Positions 26,669 through 34,862 are shown, counted from the stretch's first letter. The stretch: 37,266 bases of DNA from Planctomycetota bacterium (GCA_002686945.1 NYYZ01000008.1:27419-64684); one strand, 5' to 3'. The notes: a model not told the origin generated them from the letters alone. Numbers and translations are program-made.

Positions 26669-27118
26669 TCAGACTGACGAGTTGGAGCAAGCTTGCATGG
26701 TGGCGAGTCTTGACGAACTGTAGCGCGCGACCTTTCTGTGCGCCGAACTCCGTCGGCGGCGTGCGGTGCGGGCAGCGGCGTTGGCTGCTGCTGTCGCGTC
26801 GTAGGCAGCCACAGCCGCCTGGTAGGCGACATCCACCTCTCCAAAGACAGCGGCTGCGCGAGCGGCGGGGTAGGCCTTGTTGGCTGCGGCGGTGGCCTGG
26901 TGGGCGCCTGCGCGGTAGCACTCCGCCGAAAGGCCCTGCTGGGTAGCACGGGCGGCGTGAGCGTATGCCAAGGTGGCGGCTGCTTGTGCGGCATCTGCGG
27001 CGGCCAGGGCAGGGGCGTGCATGTCTCGCACGGTATCGACCCGAGCTGCGTCCAGGACGATAGGGCGCATCGAGTCGGGGAAGGTGGGGGTAATCATTGC
27101 TTGGCAGGGGTAGGACAT
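26669..27118 (-). CDS. Ala-rich helical hypothetical protein, possibly decayed
   Basis: 149 residues from the ATG at 27116-27118. The centre is a run of short Ala-rich helical units (ALAAADAAQAAA, AYQAAVAAYDATAAANAAA) with Ala at regular spacing, as in some putative immunity-type Ala-rich proteins. From about residue 115 the frame changes character to RRRRSSAHRKV, while an alternative frame there gives a more helix-like end (QFVKTRHHASLLQLVSLIG), hinting at a frameshift. It lies downstream of module copy B, which would drive it with a leader of about 110 nt. Function unknown; it could also be a non-coding GC-rich frame. Confidence 0.35.
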   Translation of the reverse strand: MSYPCQAMITPTFPDSMRPIVLDAARVDTVRDMHAPALAAADAAQAAATLAYAHAARATQQGLSAECYRAGAHQATAAANKAYPAARAAAVFGEVDVAYQAAVAAYDATAAANAAARTARRRRSSAHRKVARYSSSRLATMQACSNSSV

Positions 27119-27165
27119 GCGGACGGTGTCGCGTTTCAGGATCCGGTTGCAACCGCCGGGAGAGT

Positions 27166-27230
27166 CTCTCCTTCCCTCCCGGGGCTGCCCCTCATTCCCG
27201 GAGGTCGAGGGTTGAACCGCTTGGCTCATG
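27166..27230 (-). ncRNA. structured leader of module copy B
   Basis: The predicted transcript starts near 27230 and carries GAGCC, a hairpin with a CCCTC/GAGGG stem (27211-27207 with 27193-27189) and a 13-nt loop whose tip is CC-UCCG-GG, then GGGAGGGAAGGAGAG. Copy A has the same loop length and a different but still perfect 5-bp stem, and UUCG instead of UCCG. It would be the 5' leader of the Ala-rich ORF. Confidence 0.45.
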
Positions 27231-27236
27231 TGGGGC

Positions 27237-27265
27237 ACTATAGAGGGGTTGACCCCTTCCGTCCA
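27237..27265 (-). promoter_or_regulatory. sigma-70-like promoter of module copy B
   Basis: On the minus strand there is TGGACG (27265-27260), a 17-bp spacer and TATAGT (27242-27237). The spacer holds a perfect AGGGGT-CA-ACCCCT palindrome, which could be an operator between -35 and -10; copy A does not have it. Confidence 0.55.
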
Positions 27266-27300
27266 GGGGAAAATACCTAAAATTGAGATATTTCTACCTA
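27266..27300 (-). promoter_or_regulatory. upstream direct-repeat box, copy B
   Basis: On the minus strand two TAGGTA hexamers start 21 bp apart directly upstream of the -35 box. A CCTAAAAT/ATTTTAGG inverted pair (27274-27281 and 27303-27310) overlaps the box and reaches the sulfatase gene end. Confidence 0.45.
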
Positions 27301-27311
27301 GTTATTTTAGG

Positions 27312-28664
27312 TCAACCTCCATACCCCAGCTGCTCCATGGCCTTCAGGGCCGCATCATCCAGGGGAACGGCTTCCCCTGGAGGGGCTACTTTCAGGCCCT
27401 CAAAGCTCTCCCAGGCCCTTTTTCGGTGGGCGGCCCGGGTTTCGTCCTGGTCCAACGCCTGGGTTTCCTCGGGATCCCTGGCCAGGTCATAGGTTTCGTG
27501 ATTCCCATCACTGGAGAGGATCGTTTTGAGATCACCGTGCACAAGGACTCGGCGGCTGCGCCGGAAGCGGTCTCCCCAGGGGGCGCGCAGGTCGTGCAGG
27601 CGGCTGTCGTAGTTCTCTGAGAGGACACCCTCGGACCGTGGCCAGTGCCGGCGCATGAGAGGAGCAGCAGCAGGATCTCCAAGGGCATCCAAGATCAGCC
27701 CCGGCAGATGCACATGGCCGATCCAGCCAAGGTCATCCAGGCGCTCGGTCTGTTGGGGTGCCTTGAGGATCAGGGGCACATGCAGGGTGCCTTGGTACAC
27801 ATCCTTGCTGTGCTCGATCAATTCGTGTTCCCCGAGGAATTCGCCATGGTCGCTGGTTACAACGAGACACATGCGGTCGAGTAATCCATCGGATTCCAGA
27901 GTCTGAAAGAAATCTCCCAGGCCCTGGTCCAGGTTGGCAATCGCCGTGTCGTACTGGTCTCTAAGGGCATCAAGCAGTTCTGGAGGAGCGGCGGCCCCGG
28001 GATCGAGGATCAGGGGTACCAGGCGCTTGAGCAGGTTGCCATCCGAGGAGTGATCAGGAATCGGGGGGTGGGGGCGCAGGTTGTAGGGTCGGTGAGTGTC
28101 CATCAGGTTGACGAACAGGAAGAAGGATTCATCTTGGTGAGCTTTGATGAACTGCAGCGCACGTCTGGTGATCTCTTCCACCGGGCCTCTCTGGCGGCGA
28201 TAGGTGTCGAATCCCTGGGCGATGCCGAAGCGCTCGTCCATGTAGGCTATGTTGGCTACCACTGCGCCCGTGGCCCAGCCCCTTTCGGCAAAGTACTCGG
28301 CCAGGGTGATGTAGCGGTCCGCCAGGGGCCCCACATTGTTGTCTTCGGACCAGCCCTGCTCGCGCAGGCTTGCTAACGCATCCTCTGACCAGGTGTGCGC
28401 GCCGTGCTCGCTTGGATAGAGCCCTGTGAACATGGAGGCGTGTGAGGGCAAGGTCCAGGGTGCCGCGGCTTGAGCCCGGTGGTAGACCGTTGAGCGTTGT
28501 GCCAATTCCTCCAGGTTGGGGCTCGTGGGTCTTGAGTAGCCGTAGAGCGATAGATGATCTGCTCGCAGGGTATCGCAGACCACTAGCACGACCTGTTGCG
28601 GAGGTTCGAGGGTCGGCGTGCAGCCCAGCAGGCAGCCAGCCAGAATCCAGCTGAGATTCCGCAT
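27312..28664 (-). CDS. sulfatase-like hydrolase lipoprotein (alkaline phosphatase superfamily)
   Basis: 450 residues from the ATG at 28662-28664, chosen because it gives signal and lipobox LLGC (Cys15); the frame extends upstream to 28991 but overlaps the divergent VWA gene. VVCDTLRADHLSLYGY supplies the first metal Asp residues, the nucleophile region reads APWTLPSHASMFTG, and VVTSDHGEFLGEHELIEH supplies later ligands. Sulfatases need Cys or Ser in C/S-x-P-S-R to form formylglycine; here Thr71 stands in that place and His75 replaces Arg. It may therefore be a phospho- or phosphonate-ester hydrolase/transferase rather than a true sulfatase. The export anchor suggests action on envelope or external polymers. 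Confidence 0.85.
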   Translation of the reverse strand: MRNLSWILAGCLLGCTPTLEPPQQVVLVVCDTLRADHLSLYGYSRPTSPNLEELAQRSTVYHRAQAAAPWTLPSHASMFTGLYPSEHGAHTWSEDALASLREQGWSEDNNVGPLADRYITLAEYFAERGWATGAVVANIAYMDERFGIAQGFDTYRRQRGPVEEITRRALQFIKAHQDESFFLFVNLMDTHRPYNLRPHPPIPDHSSDGNLLKRLVPLILDPGAAAPPELLDALRDQYDTAIANLDQGLGDFFQTLESDGLLDRMCLVVTSDHGEFLGEHELIEHSKDVYQGTLHVPLILKAPQQTERLDDLGWIGHVHLPGLILDALGDPAAAPLMRRHWPRSEGVLSENYDSRLHDLRAPWGDRFRRSRRVLVHGDLKTILSSDGNHETYDLARDPEETQALDQDETRAAHRKRAWESFEGLKVAPPGEAVPLDDAALKAMEQLGYGG

Positions 28665-28751
28665 GGGGGTCAGTCTACGAACCCGGGTCCATGGAGTTAG
28701 CTCCCTTCCAACCGCAACCGATGGGGTTGAGATGGGTACTCTCTTTGGCTG

Positions 28752-30356
28752 ATGGCTACTTTTAGGATCCGATGGATTGGGCCGACCTTTTGTTTGGGCC
28801 TGCTGCTCTTGGAGGGAGGTGTTTCCCATGGGGCTGGATTTGTTGGACTTGGGGGCGCAGGGGCGGACATCAGGGTCCAAGACCCCAATAGTCAGCAGGT
28901 GGTGCGAGTCCTTGACCGTTACGCCCGCCTTCTCCGGCAGGGTAGGGCGCCCGACCCCTTGGATCAGTCGACCCTGGGGGCCCTGGCTCAACTGCTGAAA
29001 GACCCGCTTTTTGTGCCCAAGCTCCTACCGCCTCTGCTGGATGTCCTGGGCACCTCCGGTGGGAAGGCTCCTGGTGGTCCGTTCAAGGTTGGAGCCAGAG
29101 GTACCAGCGCGCAGGCTTTGAGAACTCTGGTTGGACGCATTCTGGGTGCCGGCGAAGCAGCTACACCGTTGATCACAGGGCTTTCATTCGGAGTGGCCTT
29201 GAACAAGGAGGAGGAACTCGCCCGTCGAGAAACTGCCCTGTACATCCTTCAGAGTCGGCACCTGTCAGCGGCTCGCCAGTGCCTGCTGACAGTAGGTCGC
29301 TCCCTGAAAGATCCCCTGCGTCCCGTTGCCCTGATGTACTCCGCGAACTGGAATGATCCGGCTCTCGACAGAATGCTGGTGGGGCTTCTCGGTGAGTCTG
29401 AAGTGGATGGGCTGGTGCATCCCAGCGTACCCCTGCTGCAACGGACCCAGGCGGATCGTCGCCCTCTGGGCAAGGGAGCTCTCAAGGATCTGCAACCATT
29501 CCTCTCCGCCTTGATGGCGGGTCCGGATTGGAGGGACACTGTGCGCGCCATTCAGATTGCCCGAGGTTTTGCCCCAGAGGACCGTATTCCTATCCTGATC
29601 GATGGCATGCTGGTCTGGGATCAGCGCAAGCGCGCCAAGACGGGCTCGAGACGGGTAACCAACGACTTTGCCCGGGCCCTCTCGACCATCTCCGGCCGAT
29701 CAATTGGAACCAATCCGCGCAACTGGATTCAGTGGTGGGTGTCCGTGCGTCAGGGGAAGATCCCGATGTACAGGACCGAGCGCGAAAAAGAGGCCCCGCG
29801 CACACGGGCCTCCTTCTTTGGCTTGGATATTGATGGGGATCGGGTGACCTTTGTGTTGGATAACTCGGGTTCGATGGATGGCGTGTTGTCCTCCGGAATG
29901 ACGCGCCACGAACTGGCCCTCGAACAATTGTTCAGCGCTCTGGAGGGCTTGGGTGAGGGTGCTGTTTTCAACGTAATCCTTTTCAGTTCCGGGCCGCCTG
30001 TCTACTCCGGTGACATGCTCAAACCAACCCCCAAGAACATCGCACGCCTGCGTCAGTCTCTTGGCGCTCGCCGGCCCGGCGGAGGCACGAACCTGCGACC
30101 TGCCATCGAAGAGGCTCTGGGCCATGGACCCGCTGGCAAGATTGATCCCAAGGCCTGCCTGCCGGACACGGTGGTTGTACTCTGTGACGGTGCTACCGGC
30201 AGCGGGCCGGGTTGGGTGAGGGAATACCTCGACCGTCTGCTGCCTGTATTGCAGGTGCGTTTCTACTGCGTCCTTTTGGGAGGGCAGGGGGACGGAACTC
30301 TACGGCTTCTGGCTGAAACCTCCGGCGGGCGCATTGTCTCTCCCAAGGCCTTGTGA
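28752..30356 (+). CDS. secreted HEAT-like and von Willebrand factor A domain protein
   Basis: A 534-residue protein with a signal peptide (about 1-27, cleavage near SHG). Residues about 45-340 form helical repeats of HEAT type. The C-terminal VWA domain (about 355-534) begins VTFVLDNSGSM with a full metal-ion-dependent adhesion site DxSxS (Asp370, Ser372, Ser374), GGGTNLRPAIEEAL for the Thr ligand and VVVLCDGATGS for the Asp ligand. It probably binds a protein partner outside the inner membrane. It is divergent from the sulfatase-like gene with 87 bp between starts. Confidence 0.82.
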   Translation: MATFRIRWIGPTFCLGLLLLEGGVSHGAGFVGLGGAGADIRVQDPNSQQVVRVLDRYARLLRQGRAPDPLDQSTLGALAQLLKDPLFVPKLLPPLLDVLGTSGGKAPGGPFKVGARGTSAQALRTLVGRILGAGEAATPLITGLSFGVALNKEEELARRETALYILQSRHLSAARQCLLTVGRSLKDPLRPVALMYSANWNDPALDRMLVGLLGESEVDGLVHPSVPLLQRTQADRRPLGKGALKDLQPFLSALMAGPDWRDTVRAIQIARGFAPEDRIPILIDGMLVWDQRKRAKTGSRRVTNDFARALSTISGRSIGTNPRNWIQWWVSVRQGKIPMYRTEREKEAPRTRASFFGLDIDGDRVTFVLDNSGSMDGVLSSGMTRHELALEQLFSALEGLGEGAVFNVILFSSGPPVYSGDMLKPTPKNIARLRQSLGARRPGGGTNLRPAIEEALGHGPAGKIDPKACLPDTVVVLCDGATGSGPGWVREYLDRLLPVLQVRFYCVLLGGQGDGTLRLLAETSGGRIVSPKAL

Positions 30357-30369
30357 GGCATTCTTGCCA

Positions 30370-31275
30370 CTAGCGAGATAGGGCGACCATCCAGGCGAAC
30401 ACTACAAGCAGGCAGGCAGCGAAACCCGTCCAGGCTTGACCCGTTCTGCTCAAGCGCTGCGGTACGCGTGCGTAGCCGACTGTTGCTCCCAGGGCGATGC
30501 CAGCAAGGAAGCCGAACACATGGGCGCCGATGTCCACTTGATCGGCGGCATCGCTGTTGCCCATTCCAAGGAAACCCAAGAGCACGCCCGCTCCCATCAG
30601 GGGCGCGATACGGCGCAGGGCTACCAGGGGCAGGTGCTTGCGACGAATCCACTCGTAGCTGCTCATCACCCCCAAGAGTCCGAAGACGGCGGTGGAAGCA
30701 CCTAGGGAACGATGGCCCGGATCGGTGATCAGCACGTTGGTCCAGTTGCCCAGGCAGCCTGCGCTGAGGGCCAGGAACCAGGCCAGCCCAGTGCCCAGAG
30801 TGTGGCTCGCGAGAACCCCAAAGCCGATGCCGAAGAGCAGGTTGCCCGCGAGATGGGGCAGGTCCGCGTGCAAGGTCAGGGCGGTCACCAGGCGTTCCCA
30901 TTCTCCGGCGCGCAGACGAACCCCATCCACCAGCCCCGCCTCAAACCAGTTCTTCCCCGCCAGGCCCTGCTGTCCAACGGGGAACAGGACGATCATCATG
31001 AGTCCATAGGCCAGGGCTCCAAGGCGGCCGTTGCTGACCTTCTCGAAGGGCGCGTGCTTTGGTGGCCAGACCCCCTTTTCGTCTTGATAGCCCCGTAGCT
31101 CCGAAGCCGCCTGGTTGGCGTGTTCTCGCGAAACCAGGAGACTCCAGCCGTCAGGGCCTCCCACCAGTTGGTGATCAAGGCCGATAGCGCGCAGGACCAG
31201 AGCGGCTTCCTGGGCGGCCTTCTTGTTGGGGCTGGCCCAGACAACGGCCAGGGATTCGGGCGAGTAAGAGGTCAT
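30370..31275 (-). CDS. rhomboid family intramembrane serine protease
   Basis: A 301-residue protein. An N-terminal cytosolic domain (about 1-65; SLAVVWASPNKKAAQEAALVL) looks like a DUF2007-type alpha/beta unit. The rhomboid core follows with HADLPHLAGN (His136, His141, Asn145), the nucleophile Ser194 in GASTAVFG and catalytic His252 in DIGAHVFGFLAG, all within hydrophobic helices. It cleaves membrane proteins inside the bilayer; the substrate is unknown. The gene upstream on the same strand (31295-31636) begins with a similar small domain. Confidence 0.9.
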   Translation of the reverse strand: MTSYSPESLAVVWASPNKKAAQEAALVLRAIGLDHQLVGGPDGWSLLVSREHANQAASELRGYQDEKGVWPPKHAPFEKVSNGRLGALAYGLMMIVLFPVGQQGLAGKNWFEAGLVDGVRLRAGEWERLVTALTLHADLPHLAGNLLFGIGFGVLASHTLGTGLAWFLALSAGCLGNWTNVLITDPGHRSLGASTAVFGLLGVMSSYEWIRRKHLPLVALRRIAPLMGAGVLLGFLGMGNSDAADQVDIGAHVFGFLAGIALGATVGYARVPQRLSRTGQAWTGFAACLLVVFAWMVALSR

Positions 31276-31294
31276 GGTCGGCGGTTTGCCCAGC

Positions 31295-31636
31295 CTAGAA
31301 CAATCGCAGTCCGCATCCGGGGCAGCGTCCGTTGCCTTTTTCTATTTCTCCGAGGCAAGCGGGGCAGGTGGCTTGGTCTGCGTCCAAGTCCACCACCGCA
31401 TCTTGGGCGGCTAGTTGGGCGGGGTCCATGTGCTGGCGCTCGTGGTCATCCAGGAGCGCCCGGGCGCGCTCTGCATCGGGGCCCGCGACCGCGAGCCAGA
31501 ATCTGGGGCTTCAACTCCTTGGGTCACAGCCCGGTGGCTGTACAAGCTTGGAACTGAGTCCATCGCTCTCCAGCAGGGCGCGGGATCGCTTGAGACTGGG
31601 CAGAAGGCCCTCGGCAATGACGATTGACTGATCCAT
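31295..31636 (-). pseudogene. DUF2007-like zinc-ribbon protein interrupted by in-frame TGA
   Basis: From ATG 31634-31636 the frame reads MDQSIVIAEGLLPSLKRSRA, then meets TGA at codon 42 (31513-31511). It continues in the same frame with SPRFWLAVAGPDAERARALL and a zinc ribbon CPACLGEIEKGNGRCPGCG to TAG at 31295. The two halves together make one plausible 113-codon protein, so a nonsense mutation, a sequence error or readthrough is likely. After the TGA, at 20 nt, there is a 7-bp stem with a GGTC loop (31497-31480), reminiscent of a bacterial SECIS element. It lies 19 bp upstream of the rhomboid gene. Confidence 0.6.
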
Positions 31637-31752
31637 GGGGTTCAAGCCTACCTTCCTCTGGCGCTGGGGGAGAGGGTCAAGGCCCCAGTATCCCAACAGG
31701 GTTTCACCTCGCTACAGTATGGTCCACCCCCAGGCAAAGACCTTTGAAATCC

Positions 31753-34089
31753 ATGATTGCTCAATTCTCATTTTCGATTCTGCTCGCTCTGACTCCCAGT
31801 CCACAGGAACAGGGTTGGCCTCCGGAATTGGATGCTGCCCTTGAGCGCGCGGGTTCAGCCCAGGCGCTCTGGCGCGACAGTTTGAGTCAGGTCCCTGAGG
31901 ACTTGCGTGCGGACCTTGGGCACCTGATCGCCGTCATGCCCACGGCAGATCTGATCAGCCTCTCCCCGGCGCGGATACTGGCTGAGGTAGAGTTGGCGGT
32001 CAAGGTGCGTGCAGAGGTCCCCTGGGGTGCGGCCCTGCCCGATGCGCTCTTTCGCGAGCATGTGCTGCCCTACGCCCATGTGTCCGAGGCGCGGGATCCC
32101 TGGCGTCAGGAACTCACAGACCTCTGCTTGCCCATGGTGGCGGATTGCAAGACACCCGCCGAGGCGGCCCAACGTTTGAACGAACGCTTGTTCGACAAAC
32201 TTGGTGTGCGCTACTCCACCAAACGCAAGCGGCCGGATCAGAGCCCGGCGGAGTCCATGGAACAAGGCCTGGCTTCTTGTACCGGGCTCTCGATCCTCCT
32301 GGCTGATGCCTGCCGGGCAGTCTGTGTCCCCGCTCGCTTGGCGGGTACAGCAAGCTGGGCTGAGAAACCAGGCAATCACACCTGGGTCGAGGTCTGGGAT
32401 CAGGGCTGGCACTTTACCGGGGCCTGCGAACCCGACGCCCGCGGTTTGAATCACGGCTGGTTTGAAGGAGACGCCGCGCGGGCCATCAAGGGGGACCCCC
32501 TCAAAGCGATTTTTGCGGTGAGTTGGGGCGCGGTCACGACTTTTCCCATGGCCTGGGAACCGAATGGTCGAGTCGGCGGCGTTGATGTGACTCAACGGTA
32601 TGTGCAAGACGATGAGAAGCCCGAAATCGACGATCGGCACGCGCGCCTGTTGATCACCTTGAGGGACGTTCCCGGGGGCAAGCGGGTGGAGGTGCCCGTG
32701 GCGGTGACGCTGGTGGACGACAACCGTGCCCGGGTGGAGGGGTTTACCCGTGGCGAAGGCGCGGACACCAACGATGTGTTCGAGTGCGTGGTCCTGCGAG
32801 GCAAGAAGTACTTCATTCAGGTGGAGGATGCGCCCGGTTCCTGGAGCTTCCCATGGTTCATTGAGACTCCTCGGGACCAGGGGGTCATTCACTATCGCAA
32901 CAACCTTTGGTCCGCGGAGGGTTTTGTCGCCAGCGGGGATCCCACAGCTGTCGTTGCCCAGTGGTTCGCGGATCTGGAGAGCGACCCCAACGCAGCGTTT
33001 CCGGAGACCACCTTCCGCAGTCGCGGTTCGGAGGGTTTTCGGGGCTGCATCGAGCAGGCCTGGCTGAGGAGTGCGAGCACCCAGAGGATGCGCGCCGATG
33101 CCCTCGCGCGGGTGGTCAAGGCCAACGGGCAAGAGGCGCCCTACACCTTGAGGGCGGTGGGCCAGCGGCCCGTCGGGGGCTGGCCTGTGGTCATCGCCAT
33201 GCATGGTGGAGGTGGCGTTCCGAAGGAGGTCAACGACAGTCAATGGAAAGTGATGCAGTCCTATTACAAGGACCATCCCGAGGTCTCTGGCTACTTGTAT
33301 CTGGCCTTGCGAGCTCCCAACGATACCTGGAACGGTTTCTACGACGATCGCATCTCCCTCTTGATCAATCGTCTGATTGCACAACTCTTGGTGGCTGAGG
33401 GAGTTGATGCTGATCGCGTGCACCTGATTGGTTACAGCCACGGGGGTTATGGAGCCTTCGTGATAGGCACCAAGATTCCCTGGCGCTTTGCCGCGGTGCA
33501 CTCTTCTGCCGCAGCACCTACTGCCGGGGAGACCATGGGCGAGAATCTGACCAATACGCGTTTCACGTTCATGGTGGGAGAGAAGGACACGGCCTATGGG
33601 CGCATCGATTTGTGCCGCAGCTTCGCCGAGTCCATGAAACAACTCAAGGCCGCCCACAAGGGCCTCTATGGGGTGGACTACTTGGAGCAGGCGGGTCACG
33701 GGCACGGGGGTCTGCCGGATCGGGACTATCTGACCCAGATGCTCCCGCGCGTGCGCCAGACTGTGCCGCGGGAACTGCACTGGCGCATGAGTGATAATGT
33801 GCTGAAGGACTTTGCGTGGATCTCGGTCGAGACTCCCATCGAGGGAGCAGTCGTGCATGCCACCTGTCGGGACAACCGGGTAGAGATATCCGGCGAAGGA
33901 GTCGATGGGGTTTGGGTCTACCTGGACGAGCGTCTGGTGGATCCCGACGCGGCGATCACCCTGGTGGTGGGGGATGCGGAAGAGGAGGTCTATCTCGAAG
34001 ACGATCCTGAGGTCATGGCCCGGCGCATGCATGCCACGGGGGATCCGAGCTTGATGTTCGGTGCGAACTTTTGGGTCAGCTTCCCTTGA
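31753..34089 (+). CDS. exported transglutaminase-like plus alpha/beta-hydrolase fusion
   Basis: 778 residues from the ATG at 31753, which gives a short signal (IAQFSFSILLALTPSPQ). Residues about 110-235 contain a transglutaminase-like core: Cys176 in GLASCTGLS, His209 in NHTWVEVW and Asp228 in CEPDARG. The middle (about 275-400) is beta-rich. The last third is a serine hydrolase of esterase/PHB-depolymerase style: MHGGGG oxyanion loop, Ser562 in GYSHGGYGAF, and His649/His651 in AGHGHGGLP, followed by a small beta domain. It probably modifies or degrades an external protein or ester. The substrate is unknown, and both catalytic sites look intact. Confidence 0.82.
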   Translation: MIAQFSFSILLALTPSPQEQGWPPELDAALERAGSAQALWRDSLSQVPEDLRADLGHLIAVMPTADLISLSPARILAEVELAVKVRAEVPWGAALPDALFREHVLPYAHVSEARDPWRQELTDLCLPMVADCKTPAEAAQRLNERLFDKLGVRYSTKRKRPDQSPAESMEQGLASCTGLSILLADACRAVCVPARLAGTASWAEKPGNHTWVEVWDQGWHFTGACEPDARGLNHGWFEGDAARAIKGDPLKAIFAVSWGAVTTFPMAWEPNGRVGGVDVTQRYVQDDEKPEIDDRHARLLITLRDVPGGKRVEVPVAVTLVDDNRARVEGFTRGEGADTNDVFECVVLRGKKYFIQVEDAPGSWSFPWFIETPRDQGVIHYRNNLWSAEGFVASGDPTAVVAQWFADLESDPNAAFPETTFRSRGSEGFRGCIEQAWLRSASTQRMRADALARVVKANGQEAPYTLRAVGQRPVGGWPVVIAMHGGGGVPKEVNDSQWKVMQSYYKDHPEVSGYLYLALRAPNDTWNGFYDDRISLLINRLIAQLLVAEGVDADRVHLIGYSHGGYGAFVIGTKIPWRFAAVHSSAAAPTAGETMGENLTNTRFTFMVGEKDTAYGRIDLCRSFAESMKQLKAAHKGLYGVDYLEQAGHGHGGLPDRDYLTQMLPRVRQTVPRELHWRMSDNVLKDFAWISVETPIEGAVVHATCRDNRVEISGEGVDGVWVYLDERLVDPDAAITLVVGDAEEEVYLEDDPEVMARRMHATGDPSLMFGANFWVSFP

Positions 34090-34092
34090 GTC

Positions 34093-34731
34093 CTAGTTGT
34101 CCTCGGGTTGTTCGTTCTCTTGGGAGATCAGCGGACCCAGGGTCAACATAAAAAGTACGGTCAAGACTGGTAGACCGACGGTCTTGAAGGTGGTCCAGTC
34201 GTCGGTGTTCAGGACCTGACGGGCGATCTCGTTCAAGATTGCCAGACTGATGAACCAAAAAATGAAGCGCTTGGTCAGGCGGCTCCAACGCTCGTCCGAG
34301 AGGTGCATGGCTTCCCCAAAGATCACCTTCAGATAGATCCTGCCGCGCCAGAGGCCGAAGCCCAGAATGGCGGCGAAGAGGGAGTTCACCAGGGTGGGTT
34401 TGATCTTGATGAAGGTCTCGTCCTGTAGCCACAGGGTCAGGCCCCCGAGCAGCAGGACGAAGACCGCTGTCACCAGGGGAACCACGGGCCAGCGGCGCTC
34501 GATCATGCGACCAGCGATCACGCTCAGGGTGATGGCCAGCATGAAGGCGATGGTCGCGTACCAAAGCCCGTCGAGGCCCTTGGGGTCGCTGTCTCGGGTG
34601 AGGCGTTGGGTGGCGAAAAAGACCACCAGAGGCCCGAACTCGATGGCCATGCGGATCAGTGGACTGGCCTTGGGAGGTGCGTCTTGGGGCTCTGCGGGAT
34701 TATCCCCCGGGTTCTTGCTCGGATCAGTCAT
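34093..34731 (-). CDS. yciB: YciB/IspZ-like septation membrane protein
   Basis: A 212-residue inner-membrane protein with about five helices. FGPLVVFF near the start and ETFIKIKPTLVNSLFAAILG in the middle are the family signature of YciB (intracellular septation protein A), linked to cell-envelope synthesis and division. A hydrophilic Pro/Asp/Asn-rich N-terminal tail of about 25 residues is extra. It is convergent with the preceding hydrolase gene, with 3 bp between stops. Confidence 0.9.
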   Translation of the reverse strand: MTDPSKNPGDNPAEPQDAPPKASPLIRMAIEFGPLVVFFATQRLTRDSDPKGLDGLWYATIAFMLAITLSVIAGRMIERRWPVVPLVTAVFVLLLGGLTLWLQDETFIKIKPTLVNSLFAAILGFGLWRGRIYLKVIFGEAMHLSDERWSRLTKRFIFWFISLAILNEIARQVLNTDDWTTFKTVGLPVLTVLFMLTLGPLISQENEQPEDN

Positions 34732-34792
34732 TGTCCCGGACTCTAACGGGGCCGCCGAATTTCCCCAGGGACATTCTGGTTTTGGATTCTGT

Positions 34793-34820
34793 TGCCAGGC
34801 TTCCTGCGGGGTTCCTGGCA
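34793..34820. terminator. possible terminator hairpin downstream of the serine hydrolase
   Basis: TGCCAGG at 34793-34799 pairs with CCTGGCA at 34814-34820 around a 14-nt loop, 43 bp beyond the serine hydrolase stop (minus strand). There is no U-run. Confidence 0.3.
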
Positions 34821-34862
34821 GGCATCAATCATGGGGAGTTGTTGTATTCGGTCTCTCCAGGA

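Larger units (their letters stand above)
27166..27300 (-). repeat. promoter-leader module, copy B
   Basis: This is the partner of 26231-26367; the copies are about 0.9 kb apart in direct orientation and flank the Ala-rich ORF. The block contains the direct-repeat box, promoter, hairpin and purine-rich end in the same order and at nearly the same spacing (78 versus 79 nt from the outer end to GAGCC). Confidence 0.65.

Noticed and set aside
26365..26994. Minus-strand 209-codon frame near the Ala-rich ORF
   Set aside because: Pro/Ser/Arg-rich composition and no start context; probably a shadow, though its upstream part overlaps the possible frameshift.
27227..27245. Leaderless start (ATGAGCCAAGCG) at the predicted transcript start of module copy B
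   Set aside because: Copy A has CTG at the same place and the sequence downstream folds as a conserved hairpin, so coding is unlikely.
26231..27300. Integron attC sites or CRISPR repeats as the explanation for the two module copies
   Set aside because: No attC core sites or integrase, only two copies 0.9 kb apart, and the promoter-plus-hairpin order fits transcription units better.
31855..34032. 725-codon minus-strand open frame opposite the transglutaminase/hydrolase gene
   Set aside because: It is a GC-rich shadow; the plus strand has complete catalytic motifs, and the minus translation is His/Arg/Gly-rich without domains.
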